The translations under genes were made by a program, and so were the position numbers. 35,947 bases of DNA from Limnohabitans sp. (lineage in GTDB: Bacteria > Pseudomonadota > Gammaproteobacteria > Burkholderiales > Burkholderiaceae_C), in the NCBI GenBank assembly GCA_009693305.1, contig SHXN01000004.1:1-35947 (forward strand). Reading direction: 5' to 3'. Below are positions 8,510 to 17,887 of this stretch, in pieces; positions within the stretch are counted from its first letter, which is position 1, and every line of letters begins with the position of its first letter. The notes beneath the pieces were generated by a model. The model was not told the DNA's origin. It saw only the letters and a program-made list of their open reading frames with translations, and searched no databases.

Positions 8510-10330
8510 ATGGCAATCGTAGAAATTCAAGTCCCCGATATTGGCGACTTCAAAGATGTGGCAGTGATCGAAATATTGGTCAAGCCGGGTGACACCATCA
8601 AGCCCGAGCAAAGTTTGCTCACGGTTGAGTCCGATAAAGCATCGATGGAAATTCCATCTTCTCATGGTGGCGTGGTTCAACAAATCAAAGTCAAGTTGGG
8701 AGATAAAGTCAATCAAGGGGTGGTTGTTTTAACTTTAGATGCGATTGACGCAGTACAAGCTTCAAGTGCACCACCAGCACCCATTTCTGAACCCGTTAAG
8801 GCCCCTGTTAGTGTTGCACCTGTAACCACTGCGCCCATTGCCAGCAGTTTTGCTGGCGCTGTTGATATGCAATGCCATTTGTTGGTCTTAGGTGCGGGCC
8901 CTGGTGGTTATTCAGCCGCATTCAGAGCCGCCGATCTCGGATTGAAAGTGATACTGGTTGAAAGATATGCAGCCTTAGGTGGTGTGTGTCTTAACGTGGG
9001 ATGCATTCCATCCAAAGCTTTGTTGCATGTGGTGTCCGTGATGGATGAAGTGAGTCACATGGCAGATTTGGGTGTTGATTTTGGCAAACCCACGGTGAGC
9101 ATTGATAAGCTCAGATGGCACAAAGAAAAAGTCATTGGCAAATTAACGGGTGGATTGGCAGCCATGGCCAAGATGCGCAAGGTCACCACCGTGCGAGGTT
9201 ACGGTGCGTTTGCAGACGCCCATCACGTGATTGTTGAAGAAACAACAGGTTCTGCACAAGAAAAAACCAGCACACAAAAAGTGATTGGCTTTAAAAACTG
9301 CATTATTGCGGCGGGCAGTCAAGCGGTGCGTTTGCCCTTTATGCCCAAGGATCCACGTGTTGTTGATAGTACGGGTGCATTGGGTCTCAAAGAAGTACCC
9401 AAGCGAATGCTTATATTGGGTGGCGGCATCATTGGTCTTGAAATGGGAACGGTTTACAGCACGTTGGGTGCTCGTTTAGATGTGGTCGAAATGATGGACG
9501 GATTGATGCAAGGCGTCGATCGCGATTTAGTCAAGGTATGGCAAAAAATGAATGCGCATCGCTTTGACAATATCATTCTTCAAACCAAAACTGTCGGTGC
9601 AAAAGCTACGCCAAAAGGTATTGAAGTGACGTTTGAAGGCGCAGGCGCACCCGCACCTCAAACCTATGATTTGGTTTTGCAAGCGGTTGGAAGAAGTCCC
9701 AATGGCAAAAAAATTGCTGCAGAAAAAGCGGGCGTTGTTGTGAACGATCGAGGCTTTATCCCTGTTGATATTCAAATGCGCACCAACGTGCCTCATATTT
9801 TTGCGATTGGCGATATCGTTGGGCAACCGATGCTGGCGCACAAAGCCGTGCATGAAGCGCATGTCGCTGCTGAAGTGATTGCGGGTGAATTACAAAATAA
9901 TACGCAACTGGCCAGTGCCGCGTTTAACGCGCGAGTGATACCGAGCGTGTCGTATACCGATCCCGAAGTGGCTTGGGTGGGTTTGACCGAAGACCAATCC
10001 AAAGCGCAAGGAATTGCAGTCAAAAAAGGTTTGTTTCCATGGGCCGCATCAGGTAGAGCGATTGCCAACGGACGCGATGAAGGCTTCACCAAATTATTGT
10101 TTGATGATTCGCCACAAGCGCACGGTCACGGCAAAATTTTAGGTGGAGGCATGGTGGGCACCCATGCAGGCGACATGATTGGTGAAGTCGCATTGGCTAT
10201 TGAGATGGGTGCAGACGCAATCGATATCGGTAAAACCATTCATCCGCATCCAACCTTGGGCGAGAGTATTGGCATGGCCGCTGAGGTGGCTCACGGCAGT
10301 TGCACTGATTTACCACCCGCCAAGCGATAA
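8510..10330 (+). CDS. lpdA: Dihydrolipoamide dehydrogenase (E3) with N-terminal lipoyl domain
   Basis: N-terminal lipoyl domain (MAIVEIQVPDIGDFKDVAVIE...TVESDKASMEIPS) followed by FAD/NAD oxidoreductase motifs (LGAGPGGYSAAFRAADLG, GGVCLNVGCIPSKALL, HPHPTLGES). ATG placed at 8510 instead of the upstream TTG at 8504. Confidence 0.95.
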   Translation: MAIVEIQVPDIGDFKDVAVIEILVKPGDTIKPEQSLLTVESDKASMEIPSSHGGVVQQIKVKLGDKVNQGVVVLTLDAIDAVQASSAPPAPISEPVKAPVSVAPVTTAPIASSFAGAVDMQCHLLVLGAGPGGYSAAFRAADLGLKVILVERYAALGGVCLNVGCIPSKALLHVVSVMDEVSHMADLGVDFGKPTVSIDKLRWHKEKVIGKLTGGLAAMAKMRKVTTVRGYGAFADAHHVIVEETTGSAQEKTSTQKVIGFKNCIIAAGSQAVRLPFMPKDPRVVDSTGALGLKEVPKRMLILGGGIIGLEMGTVYSTLGARLDVVEMMDGLMQGVDRDLVKVWQKMNAHRFDNIILQTKTVGAKATPKGIEVTFEGAGAPAPQTYDLVLQAVGRSPNGKKIAAEKAGVVVNDRGFIPVDIQMRTNVPHIFAIGDIVGQPMLAHKAVHEAHVAAEVIAGELQNNTQLASAAFNARVIPSVSYTDPEVAWVGLTEDQSKAQGIAVKKGLFPWAASGRAIANGRDEGFTKLLFDDSPQAHGHGKILGGGMVGTHAGDMIGEVALAIEMGADAIDIGKTIHPHPTLGESIGMAAEVAHGSCTDLPPAKR

Positions 10331-10336
10331 AGGATG

Positions 10337-10358
10337 AAGCCCACCATGTGGCGGGCTT
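10337..10358 (+). terminator. Hairpin after lpdA, possible terminator
   Basis: AAGCCCACC-ATGT-GGCGGGCTT: 9-position stem with one A.C mismatch, starting 7 nt after the lpdA stop. The following T-run is very short, so termination strength is uncertain. Confidence 0.45.
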
Positions 10359-10362
10359 TGAG

Positions 10363-10908
10363 TCAGGGTTGGGTTGCGTTTTTTAGTTTTTCTGCATTGA
10401 CGCGACGCGCGCCATTAAATCTTTTTTCCCAATAGGCTTGACGCATATCTTCGACTTTTACTTCGCCGCCTTGTCAGGGCGAATGAATAAATTGGTTGTC
10501 GCCGATATAAATGCCCACATGACTGAAAGTTTGCTTGAGGGTATTGAAAAATATCAAGTCGCCAGGTTGTAATTCTTGTTTTTCAATTTTGTCCGTGACG
10601 GCCGCCTGTTCTTTGGCCCTGCGGGGCAAAACCAATCCGACGGTTTGCTCATACATGCTGCGAACAAAACCACTGCTATCAAAACCATTTTCAGAACTGC
10701 CACCGCGTTTGTATGGAACGCCTAAAAAATCCATGGCCTTCATAATCAGTGCGGACGCTTGCTGACCAACGTTTTGCTTGAGTTGATTGATTTGGGCAAT
10801 GACACCCTTGTCTTGTAAAAATTTTTCGATGTCATCTGTTGTCTGCGTAGGGCGCGCCGCCTGAACCCATCCAGCCCAAAACATCAAAATAATTGCTAAG
10901 TAACGCAT
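10363..10908 (-). pseudogene. NlpC/P60-family cell-wall hydrolase with an in-frame TGA and catalytic Cys->Ser substitution
   Basis: The ORF 10474-10908 has NlpC/P60 motifs (GVPYKRGGSSENGFDSSGFVRSMY, LQPGDLIFFNT, SHVGIYIGDNQFIHSP) but stops at TGA (10474-10476). The same frame continues QGGEVKVEDMRQAYWEKRFNGARRVNAEKLKNATQP to a stop at 10363-10365. The expected DCSG is DSSG (AGC codon). Confidence 0.8.
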
Positions 10909-10929
10909 GCCTCGATCATACCTTTTTAC

Positions 10930-10947
10930 TGAGGCCTTTTGGCCTCA
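10930..10947. repeat. Perfect inverted repeat in the divergent intergenic region
   Basis: TGAGGCC-TTTT-GGCCTCA: 7-bp perfect arms, 4-nt centre, 3 nt upstream of a consensus TTGACA. Confidence 0.7.
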
Positions 10948-10950
10948 TGG

Positions 10951-10978
10951 TTGACAAATGGATCTTTGGATGTAAGTT
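10951..10978 (+). promoter_or_regulatory. Possible sigma70-type promoter for the isochorismatase-like gene
   Basis: Perfect -35 TTGACA (10951-10956), then 16 nt to a weak -10-like TAAGTT (10973-10978). Tentative because the -10 is poor. Confidence 0.3.
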
Positions 10979-11009
10979 ACAAGATAACTGATGTCACTAA
11001 AATTGAACC

Positions 11010-11615
11010 ATGCTACTCAATCACCAAGACTCTCAATTGATTTTGATTGACTATCAAGATCGCCTCATTCCTTCATTGCATGAAGGTGCTCTGTGTATTC
11101 AAAATGCATTGCACTTGGCAAAAACAGCCAGTGCCATGCACATTCCGATATGGGGCGTCGAGCAAAATCCAGATAAATTGGGCCCCAACCAAGCCGAGCT
11201 CAAGTCTTATTGTTCAAAAACCTTATCTAAAATGTCTTTCAGTGCGGTGGCCGATGGCTTGATGGATTGGCTCGTACCCCCGCTACGGCCCAAAAGTGGC
11301 AATGCAAAAAGTCTTCCCAAGCATTTACAAAAAAACGACGATGCGCCACAAATGCAAAGACCCTCGTTGGTGTTGGCTGGTTGTGAAGCCCATGTTTGTT
11401 TGATGCAAACAGCTTTAGAGTTGTTGGACAACGAATTGGAAGTTTGGGTGGTCACAGACGCGTGCACATCCCGAACAGAAAGAAACCGTGACGCGGCTTT
11501 CGATCGTTTAGCCGGCGCTGGCGCAGAATTATTAACAACCGAAATGGTCCTCTTTGAGTGGGTAAAAAACGCGGATCACCCATCATTCAAACTCGTTCAA
11601 TCGCTCATTAAATAA
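11010..11615 (+). CDS. Isochorismatase-like cysteine hydrolase
   Basis: Candidate triad: Asp in LILIDYQDRLIPS, Lys in LSKMSFSA, Cys in AGCEAHVCLMQTALEL. Confidence 0.8.
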   Translation: MLLNHQDSQLILIDYQDRLIPSLHEGALCIQNALHLAKTASAMHIPIWGVEQNPDKLGPNQAELKSYCSKTLSKMSFSAVADGLMDWLVPPLRPKSGNAKSLPKHLQKNDDAPQMQRPSLVLAGCEAHVCLMQTALELLDNELEVWVVTDACTSRTERNRDAAFDRLAGAGAELLTTEMVLFEWVKNADHPSFKLVQSLIK

Positions 11616-11632
11616 AAAAATGGAGTTTTTAT

Positions 11633-13525
11633 ATGCAGTCCTATGATGATTTTTATCGACAGTCCATTGAAAAACCCGAACAATTTTGGAGCGATCAAGC
11701 GCAACTGATTCATTGGCATCAACAACCCAAGCAGATTTGTGATTACTCCAACCCTCCGTTTGCCAAGTGGTATCAAGGGGGGCTGACCAATCTTTGTTAC
11801 AACGCGGTTGATCGACATTTGGCGCAAAGGGGCGATCAACCCGCTCTGATTTATGTGTCTACCGAAACCAATATAGAAATTACTTACACGTTTTCTCAAT
11901 TGCACGCCGAAGTGCAAACCATGGCTGCCATCTTGCAAACATTGGGCGTCAAAAAAGGCGATCGCGTTTTAATTTATATGCCAATGATTGAGCAGGCTGC
12001 TTTTGCGATGTTGGCCTGTGCGCGCATCGGTGCTATTCATTCGGTTGTGTTTGGTGGATTTGCGTCACACTCTTTGGTTTCTCGAATTGAAGACGCGACT
12101 CCCAAAATTGTGATCAGCGCGGACGCGGGTTCTCGCGGTGGAAAAGTGATTTCTTACAAACCATTGCTCGATGATGCCATTTCATTAAGTCAACACAAAC
12201 CTCAAAGCGTTTTGATGGTGAATCGAAATTTAAGCGACTATGCAACTGTGGATGGTCGCGATCATGATTATTCGAGCTTGCGTCAAACGCATCAATCCAA
12301 AAAAGTTGATTGTGAATGGTTAAAAAGCACGCACCCCAGTTACACCTTGTATACCTCGGGAACAACAGGTAAACCCAAAGGCGTTCAAAGAGATACAGGT
12401 GGTTATTGCGTCGCATTGGCTGCGAGCATGAAACACATTTTTGAAGGGCATGCGGGCGAAACTTATTTTTCAACCTCTGACATTGGTTGGGTAGTGGGGC
12501 ACAGTTACATCATCTACGGCCCACTCATTGCAGGAATGGCCACCATCATGTACGAAGGCCTTCCAACGCGCCCCGATGGTGGCATTTGGTGGCAGTTGGT
12601 TGAGAAATACAAGGTTACCGTGATGTTCAGTGCGCCAACGGCGGTTCGGGTTTTGAAAAAACAAGATCCTGCCTATCTTTCAAAATATGATTTGTCGTCG
12701 CTCAAGGCCTTGTATTTAGCGGGCGAACCACTCGACGAGCCAACTGCCAAATGGATTTCTGAAAGTTTAAACAAACCCATCATAGACAACTATTGGCAAA
12801 CTGAAACAGGCTGGCCCATTCTTACGATCGCTAACGGCGTCGAAAAAAAGGCCAGTAAATTTGGTAGTCCGGGTGTCGCTATGTATGGTTACCGTGTCAA
12901 ATTATTAGACGAGAGCACTGGAAAAGAGTGCACAGGTGCTAACGAAAAAGGCGTTGTCGTGATTGAAGGGCCACTACCACCTGGTTGTTTGCAAACGGTG
13001 TGGGGTGATGACCAACGATTCGTTAAAACCTATTGGACTAGCGTTTCAGGGCAAATGGTTTACTCCACATTTGATTGGGGCATTCGCGATAAGGATGGTT
13101 ACTTCTTTATTTTGGGACGCACCGACGATGTGATCAATGTGGCGGGACATCGTTTGGGTACGCGTGAAATTGAAGAAAGCATTTCAAGTCATCCCAATGT
13201 GGCAGAAGTTGCTGTGGTTGGTGTTGCTGACGCGCTCAAAGGACAAGTGGCCATGGCCTTTGTGGTGCCTAAAGATGCCACAGGTCTTGATGAACCCAGT
13301 CAAAAATTAAAACTTGAAGGTGACATCATGAAATTGGTTGATCACCAATTAGGAGCAGTCGCTCGACCATCGAGGGTCTTATTTGTGAGTTTGTTGCCAA
13401 AAACACGAAGCGGCAAATTGCTTCGGCGAGCGATTCAAGCGGTATGCGAAAACCGCGATCCTGGTGACCTCACCACGATTGATGACCCCACTCCTTTGCA
13501 ACAAATCAAAGAGCAACTTTCCTGA
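11633..13525 (+). CDS. prpE: Propionyl-CoA synthetase (AMP-forming acyl-CoA ligase)
   Basis: 630 aa with the YTSGTTGKPKGVQRDTGGY adenylate-forming motif, GLPTRPDGGIWWQLVEKY, DNYWQTETGWPI and the C-terminal KTRSGKLLRRAIQ lysine motif. PrpE-like rather than Acs-like. Confidence 0.88.
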   Translation: MQSYDDFYRQSIEKPEQFWSDQAQLIHWHQQPKQICDYSNPPFAKWYQGGLTNLCYNAVDRHLAQRGDQPALIYVSTETNIEITYTFSQLHAEVQTMAAILQTLGVKKGDRVLIYMPMIEQAAFAMLACARIGAIHSVVFGGFASHSLVSRIEDATPKIVISADAGSRGGKVISYKPLLDDAISLSQHKPQSVLMVNRNLSDYATVDGRDHDYSSLRQTHQSKKVDCEWLKSTHPSYTLYTSGTTGKPKGVQRDTGGYCVALAASMKHIFEGHAGETYFSTSDIGWVVGHSYIIYGPLIAGMATIMYEGLPTRPDGGIWWQLVEKYKVTVMFSAPTAVRVLKKQDPAYLSKYDLSSLKALYLAGEPLDEPTAKWISESLNKPIIDNYWQTETGWPILTIANGVEKKASKFGSPGVAMYGYRVKLLDESTGKECTGANEKGVVVIEGPLPPGCLQTVWGDDQRFVKTYWTSVSGQMVYSTFDWGIRDKDGYFFILGRTDDVINVAGHRLGTREIEESISSHPNVAEVAVVGVADALKGQVAMAFVVPKDATGLDEPSQKLKLEGDIMKLVDHQLGAVARPSRVLFVSLLPKTRSGKLLRRAIQAVCENRDPGDLTTIDDPTPLQQIKEQLS

Positions 13526-13633
13526 CGCAAGCCTGACCTAAAATGTCAATTTTCTTAATTCATTTTTTTTAATTCATCATTTCAGTGGCAAAATAGGCAA
13601 GTTCTAGATTGATTCTGATCTAAATCGCATTCA

Positions 13634-13710
13634 CTATCCGGTTCAGCCGTGTCGTGAAGGTTTTTTTCTAACCAGCTAATGTTCCCCCAAGGGGAATGGA
13701 GGTCAGCGCA
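13634..13710 (+). promoter_or_regulatory. Putative structured 5' leader of odhA (candidate member of the sucA RNA motif class)
   Basis: Hairpin TTCCCC-CAA-GGGGAA (13682-13696) lies one nucleotide before a GGAGG Shine-Dalgarno (13698-13702) and 14 nt before the odhA ATG. Burkholderiales sucA leaders are known to carry a conserved RNA motif. Membership was not verified with a covariance model. Confidence 0.4.
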
Positions 13711-16590
13711 ATGAGTGACTCAGCTCGTACGGATTCGTCCGTCTATCAAACCTATTCTAATAATACCTATTTATTTGGTGGCAATGCACCTTATATCGAG
13801 GAGATGTACGAAAGTTATTTAGCCAATCCTGGCAGTGTTCCAGATTCATGGCGTTCTTATTTTGATGCGCTTCAGCATGTTCCTGCAGTTGATGGTTCGC
13901 ATGACAAAGATGTCCCTCATCTTCCCGTGATCAATGCGTTTGCCGAGCGCGCCAAAGCGGGTGGAACCAAAGTGGTGATGGCCAGCGCGGATGCCGAAAT
14001 GGGTCGTAAGCGCACAGCCGTTCAACAATTGATTGCGGCCTATCGCAACGTTGGACAGCGATGGGCCAACCTTGATCCTTTGCACCGAACAGAGCGTCCA
14101 CCGATACCCGAGTTAGAGCCTTCTTTTTATGGGTTCACCGATTCCGATCAAGAAACTATTTTTGACACCAGCAATACATTTTTTGGCAAAGACCGCATGA
14201 GTTTGCGCGAATTGCTCAATGCACTCAAAGAAACCTATTGCGGAACGCTGGGTGCCGAATACATGTACACCACCAATCAAGCGCAAAAGCGGTGGTGGCA
14301 GCAAAAATTAGAGGGCATTCGCAGCAAACCCAATTTCACAGTTGATAAAAAAAAACATATTTTGGATCGACTGACAGTTGCTGAAGGACTTGAGCGTTTT
14401 TTACATACCAAATATGTGGGACAAAAACGGTTTTCTCTTGAAGGTGGCGAAAGCTTTATTGCTTCCATGGATGAACTCATTCAATTGGCAGGTGCAAGAG
14501 GCGTTCAAGAAATTGTGATTGGCATGGCTCATAGAGGTCGACTCAATGTGTTGGTCAATTGCATGGGAAAAATGCCCAAAGATTTGTTTGCAGAGTTTGA
14601 CCACACCGCACCCGAAGAATTGCTTTCGGGTGATGTGAAATACCACCAAGGCTTTAGCTCGGACGTCACCACGCCAGGTGGTCCCGTGCATTTAGCTCTT
14701 GCTTTCAATCCATCGCATTTAGAAATTGTCAATCCAGTTGTCGAAGGTTCTGTTCGCGCTCGAATGGATCGTCGCGGTGACCCCAAGGGCGATCAGGTGT
14801 TGCCAGTGTTGGTGCATGGTGATGCGGCCTTCGGTGGCCAAGGTGTCAATCAAGAAACCTTAGCCTTGGCGCAAACGCGTGGATACACAACAGGTGGTAC
14901 GGTTCACATCATCATCAACAATCAAATTGGATTTACCACCTCGGACCCCAGAGATATGCGTTCAACCGTGTATTGCACTGATATCGTCAAGATGGTTGAG
15001 GCACCTGTTCTTCATGTCAATGGTGATGATCCAGAAGCAGTTGTTCTTGCTACGCAATTAGCTTTGGATTTTCGGATGGAGTTTCGTCAAGATGTGGTGG
15101 TTGATATCACATGCTTTAGAAAATTGGGCCATAACGAGCAAGATACACCGAGCTTGACTCAGCCCTTTATGTACAAAAAAATTGCAACGCATCCTGGAAC
15201 TCGCAAACTGTACGCTGACAAGTTAGCTGCACAGGGTTTGGGAGATGTATTGGGCGACGAAATGGTGAAGTCTTATCGTGCCGCCATGGAAGCGGGCAAG
15301 CACGGTTCTGATCCCTTGCTCACTAATTTCAAAAGCAAATTCTATGTTGATTGGTCGCCATTTTTAGCAAAAAAATGGACCGACGCGGGAGACACTGCGA
15401 TTCCATTGACCGAGTGGACGCGTTTAGCAGAAAAAATTACCACATTGCCTGCCACTATTTCACCGCATCAATTGGTTAAAAAAGTAATTGACGATCGTGC
15501 TGCAATGGGCCGAGGTGATACTCCTGTAGATTGGGGAATGGGCGAGCACATGGCTTTTGCGTCACTGGTTGCGAGTGGATTTCCTGTTCGCTTATCGGGT
15601 GAGGATAGTGGCCGAGGAACATTCACGCATCGCCATGCAGTGATCCACGATCAAAACAGAGAAAAATGGGATACAGGTACTTTTGTGCCTTTGCAAAACG
15701 TGTCGGATACACAAGCGCCATTTGTTGTGATCGACTCGATTTTGTCTGAAGAAGCAGTGCTGGCTTATGAATATGGCTACGCATCCAATGACCCTAGCAC
15801 CTTGGTGATTTGGGAGGCGCAATTTGGCGATTTTGCCAATGGTGCGCAAGTTGTGATTGATCAATTCATTGCATCGGGTGAAGTGAAGTGGGGTCGTGTC
15901 AATGGTCTCACATTGATGTTGCCGCATGGTTATGAAGGTCAAGGCCCAGAGCACAGTTCTGCAAGGCTCGAGCGTTTTATGCAATTAGCGGCAGATACCA
16001 ATATGCAAATCGTTCAACCCACCACAGCAAGTCAGATTTTTCATGTCTTGCGTCGTCAAATGGTGCGTGATTTGCGCAAGCCACTCATCATCTTTACGCC
16101 CAAGTCCTTGTTGCGCAACAAAGACGCGAGGTCGCCTATTTCTGAATTTACAAAAGGCGGATTTCAAACGGTTATTCCAGAAAACAAAGAACTCAAAAAT
16201 GACAAAGTCAAACGAGTGATTGTTTGCTCAGGAAAAGTTAATTACGACTTGGTTAAAAAGCGTGAAGAAAAAGAACTCAAAGATGTGGCAATCTTGCGCG
16301 TTGAGCAACTCTATCCATTTCCACACAAAGCGTTTGCCAACGAGCTCAAAAAATATCCCAATGTAACCGAGTTGGTATGGACACAAGACGAGCCGCAAAA
16401 TCAAGGCGCATGGTTCTTCGTTCAACGCTACATTCATGAAAACATGGACGTTGGACAAAAATTGGGTTATTCAGGACGCGCTGCGTCCGCATCCCCTGCC
16501 GGGGGTTATTCCCATTTACACCAAGAGCAACAAAAGGCCTTGGTTGAAGGTGCATTCGGAAAGATCAAGGGCTTCATCCTCACCAAATAA
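13711..16590 (+). CDS. sucA: 2-oxoglutarate dehydrogenase E1 component
   Basis: ~959 aa from MSDSARTDSS. OdhA motifs: YLFGGNAPYIEEMYESYLANPGSVPDSWRSYF, IGMAHRGRLNVLVN, HGDAAFGGQGVNQETLALAQTRGY, INNQIGFTTSDPRD, LPHGYEGQGPEHSSARLERFMQ. Confidence 0.97.
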   Translation: MSDSARTDSSVYQTYSNNTYLFGGNAPYIEEMYESYLANPGSVPDSWRSYFDALQHVPAVDGSHDKDVPHLPVINAFAERAKAGGTKVVMASADAEMGRKRTAVQQLIAAYRNVGQRWANLDPLHRTERPPIPELEPSFYGFTDSDQETIFDTSNTFFGKDRMSLRELLNALKETYCGTLGAEYMYTTNQAQKRWWQQKLEGIRSKPNFTVDKKKHILDRLTVAEGLERFLHTKYVGQKRFSLEGGESFIASMDELIQLAGARGVQEIVIGMAHRGRLNVLVNCMGKMPKDLFAEFDHTAPEELLSGDVKYHQGFSSDVTTPGGPVHLALAFNPSHLEIVNPVVEGSVRARMDRRGDPKGDQVLPVLVHGDAAFGGQGVNQETLALAQTRGYTTGGTVHIIINNQIGFTTSDPRDMRSTVYCTDIVKMVEAPVLHVNGDDPEAVVLATQLALDFRMEFRQDVVVDITCFRKLGHNEQDTPSLTQPFMYKKIATHPGTRKLYADKLAAQGLGDVLGDEMVKSYRAAMEAGKHGSDPLLTNFKSKFYVDWSPFLAKKWTDAGDTAIPLTEWTRLAEKITTLPATISPHQLVKKVIDDRAAMGRGDTPVDWGMGEHMAFASLVASGFPVRLSGEDSGRGTFTHRHAVIHDQNREKWDTGTFVPLQNVSDTQAPFVVIDSILSEEAVLAYEYGYASNDPSTLVIWEAQFGDFANGAQVVIDQFIASGEVKWGRVNGLTLMLPHGYEGQGPEHSSARLERFMQLAADTNMQIVQPTTASQIFHVLRRQMVRDLRKPLIIFTPKSLLRNKDARSPISEFTKGGFQTVIPENKELKNDKVKRVIVCSGKVNYDLVKKREEKELKDVAILRVEQLYPFPHKAFANELKKYPNVTELVWTQDEPQNQGAWFFVQRYIHENMDVGQKLGYSGRAASASPAGGYSHLHQEQQKALVEGAFGKIKGFILTK

Positions 16591-16623
16591 TTTTTTATAC
16601 AAAAGCTAATCTCGAAAGAAAAA

Positions 16624-17874
16624 ATGTCTATTATTGAAGTCAAAGTTCCTCAGTTGTCCGAGTCGGTTGCAGAAGCGACCATGTTGCAATGGAAAAAGAA
16701 AGTCGGTGATTCAGTCGCTGCAGATGAAATTCTGATTGAAATTGAAACCGACAAAGTCGTGCTCGAAGTTCCTGCACCGTCTGCAGGTGTTCTTTCAGAA
16801 ATTGTGATGGGTGGTGGCGCCACCGTTTTAGCCGAACAACTTATTGCACGTATCGATACCGACGGAAAAGTAAGCGCGACTGCAGTAGCAGCATCGCCAG
16901 CAACAACTGTTGCTCCAAAAGCTGTTGCAACGCCTGCACCCACATCTCAAACACATGCGGGTGTTGCGATGCCAGCGGCGGCCAAAATATTGGCCGATCA
17001 CCAACTTTCTGTGGGCGCAGTGAGCGGCACTGGCAAAGATGGACGCATTACCAAAGGCGACGCGTTGTCTGCCATTGCGTCGGGTGCCAAGCCAGCTGCT
17101 GCTGCGGTTATTTCTCCGGGAATTCCAACATCCTCGTTGCCACAGGTCAGCGCACCATCGGTGCAGTTAGGCGATCGACCCGAACAACGCGTGCCTATGA
17201 CGCGCTTACGTGCACGCGTTGCAGAGCGCTTGCTTCAGTCTCAAGCCACCAATGCGATTTTGACCACATTCAATGAAGTTAATATGGCACCCGTGATGGA
17301 GATGCGCAAAAAGTTTCAAGAAAAATTTGAAAAAGAACACGGCGTCAAACTCGGATTCATGAGTTTCTTTGTTAAAGCGGCCGTTCATTCACTCAAAAAA
17401 TATCCAATCCTCAACTCATCCGTGGATGGCAACGACATTGTTTACCACGGCTACTTTGATATTGGAATTGCTGTGGGTTCACCCCGTGGATTGGTCGTGC
17501 CCATTATCAGAAACGCTGATCAAATAAGTTTTGCAGATATTGAAAAGAAAATTGCCGAATACGGTACCAAAGCACGTGACGGCAAATTGGGTATCGAAGA
17601 AATGACGGGCGGTACTTTCTCTATTTCTAATGGCGGCACATTTGGCTCTATGTTGTCAACGCCTATCATTAACCCTCCACAGTCTGCGATCTTGGGAGTT
17701 CACGCCACCAAAGACCGCGCGGTTGTTGAGAACGGGCAAATCGTGATTCGTCCTATCAACTATTTGGCGATGTCTTACGATCATCGAATCATTGATGGAC
17801 GCGAAGCCGTATTGGGCTTGGTGGCGATGAAGGAAGCTTTAGAAGATCCATCGCGCCTTCTCTTTGACATTTAA
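16624..17874 (+). CDS. sucB: Dihydrolipoamide succinyltransferase, E2 of 2-oxoglutarate dehydrogenase
   Basis: Lipoyl domain ([18 protein letters not shown]), E3-binding region ([29 protein letters not shown]), catalytic [13 protein letters not shown]. Confidence 0.96.
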   Translation: MSIIEVKVPQLSESVAEATMLQWKKKVGDSVAADEILIEIETDKVVLEVPAPSAGVLSEIVMGGGATVLAEQLIARIDTDGKVSATAVAASPATTVAPKAVATPAPTSQTHAGVAMPAAAKILADHQLSVGAVSGTGKDGRITKGDALSAIASGAKPAAAAVISPGIPTSSLPQVSAPSVQLGDRPEQRVPMTRLRARVAERLLQSQATNAILTTFNEVNMAPVMEMRKKFQEKFEKEHGVKLGFMSFFVKAAVHSLKKYPILNSSVDGNDIVYHGYFDIGIAVGSPRGLVVPIIRNADQISFADIEKKIAEYGTKARDGKLGIEEMTGGTFSISNGGTFGSMLSTPIINPPQSAILGVHATKDRAVVENGQIVIRPINYLAMSYDHRIIDGREAVLGLVAMKEALEDPSRLLFDI

Positions 17875-17887
17875 TTTTAAAAAAATC

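Noticed and set aside
9527-10092. Antisense ORFs opposite lpdA
   Set aside because: Shadow ORFs over strongly conserved E3 coding sequence; no motif or RBS support.
10474-10476. TGA in the NlpC/P60 gene as a selenocysteine codon
   Set aside because: The position is expected to be a basic or polar residue, not the catalytic Cys, and I saw no SECIS-like stem just downstream; a CGA->TGA nonsense change is simpler.
14401-14786. Antisense ORFs of 85-96 aa opposite odhA
   Set aside because: Overlap each other and conserved OdhA coding sequence; no independent support.
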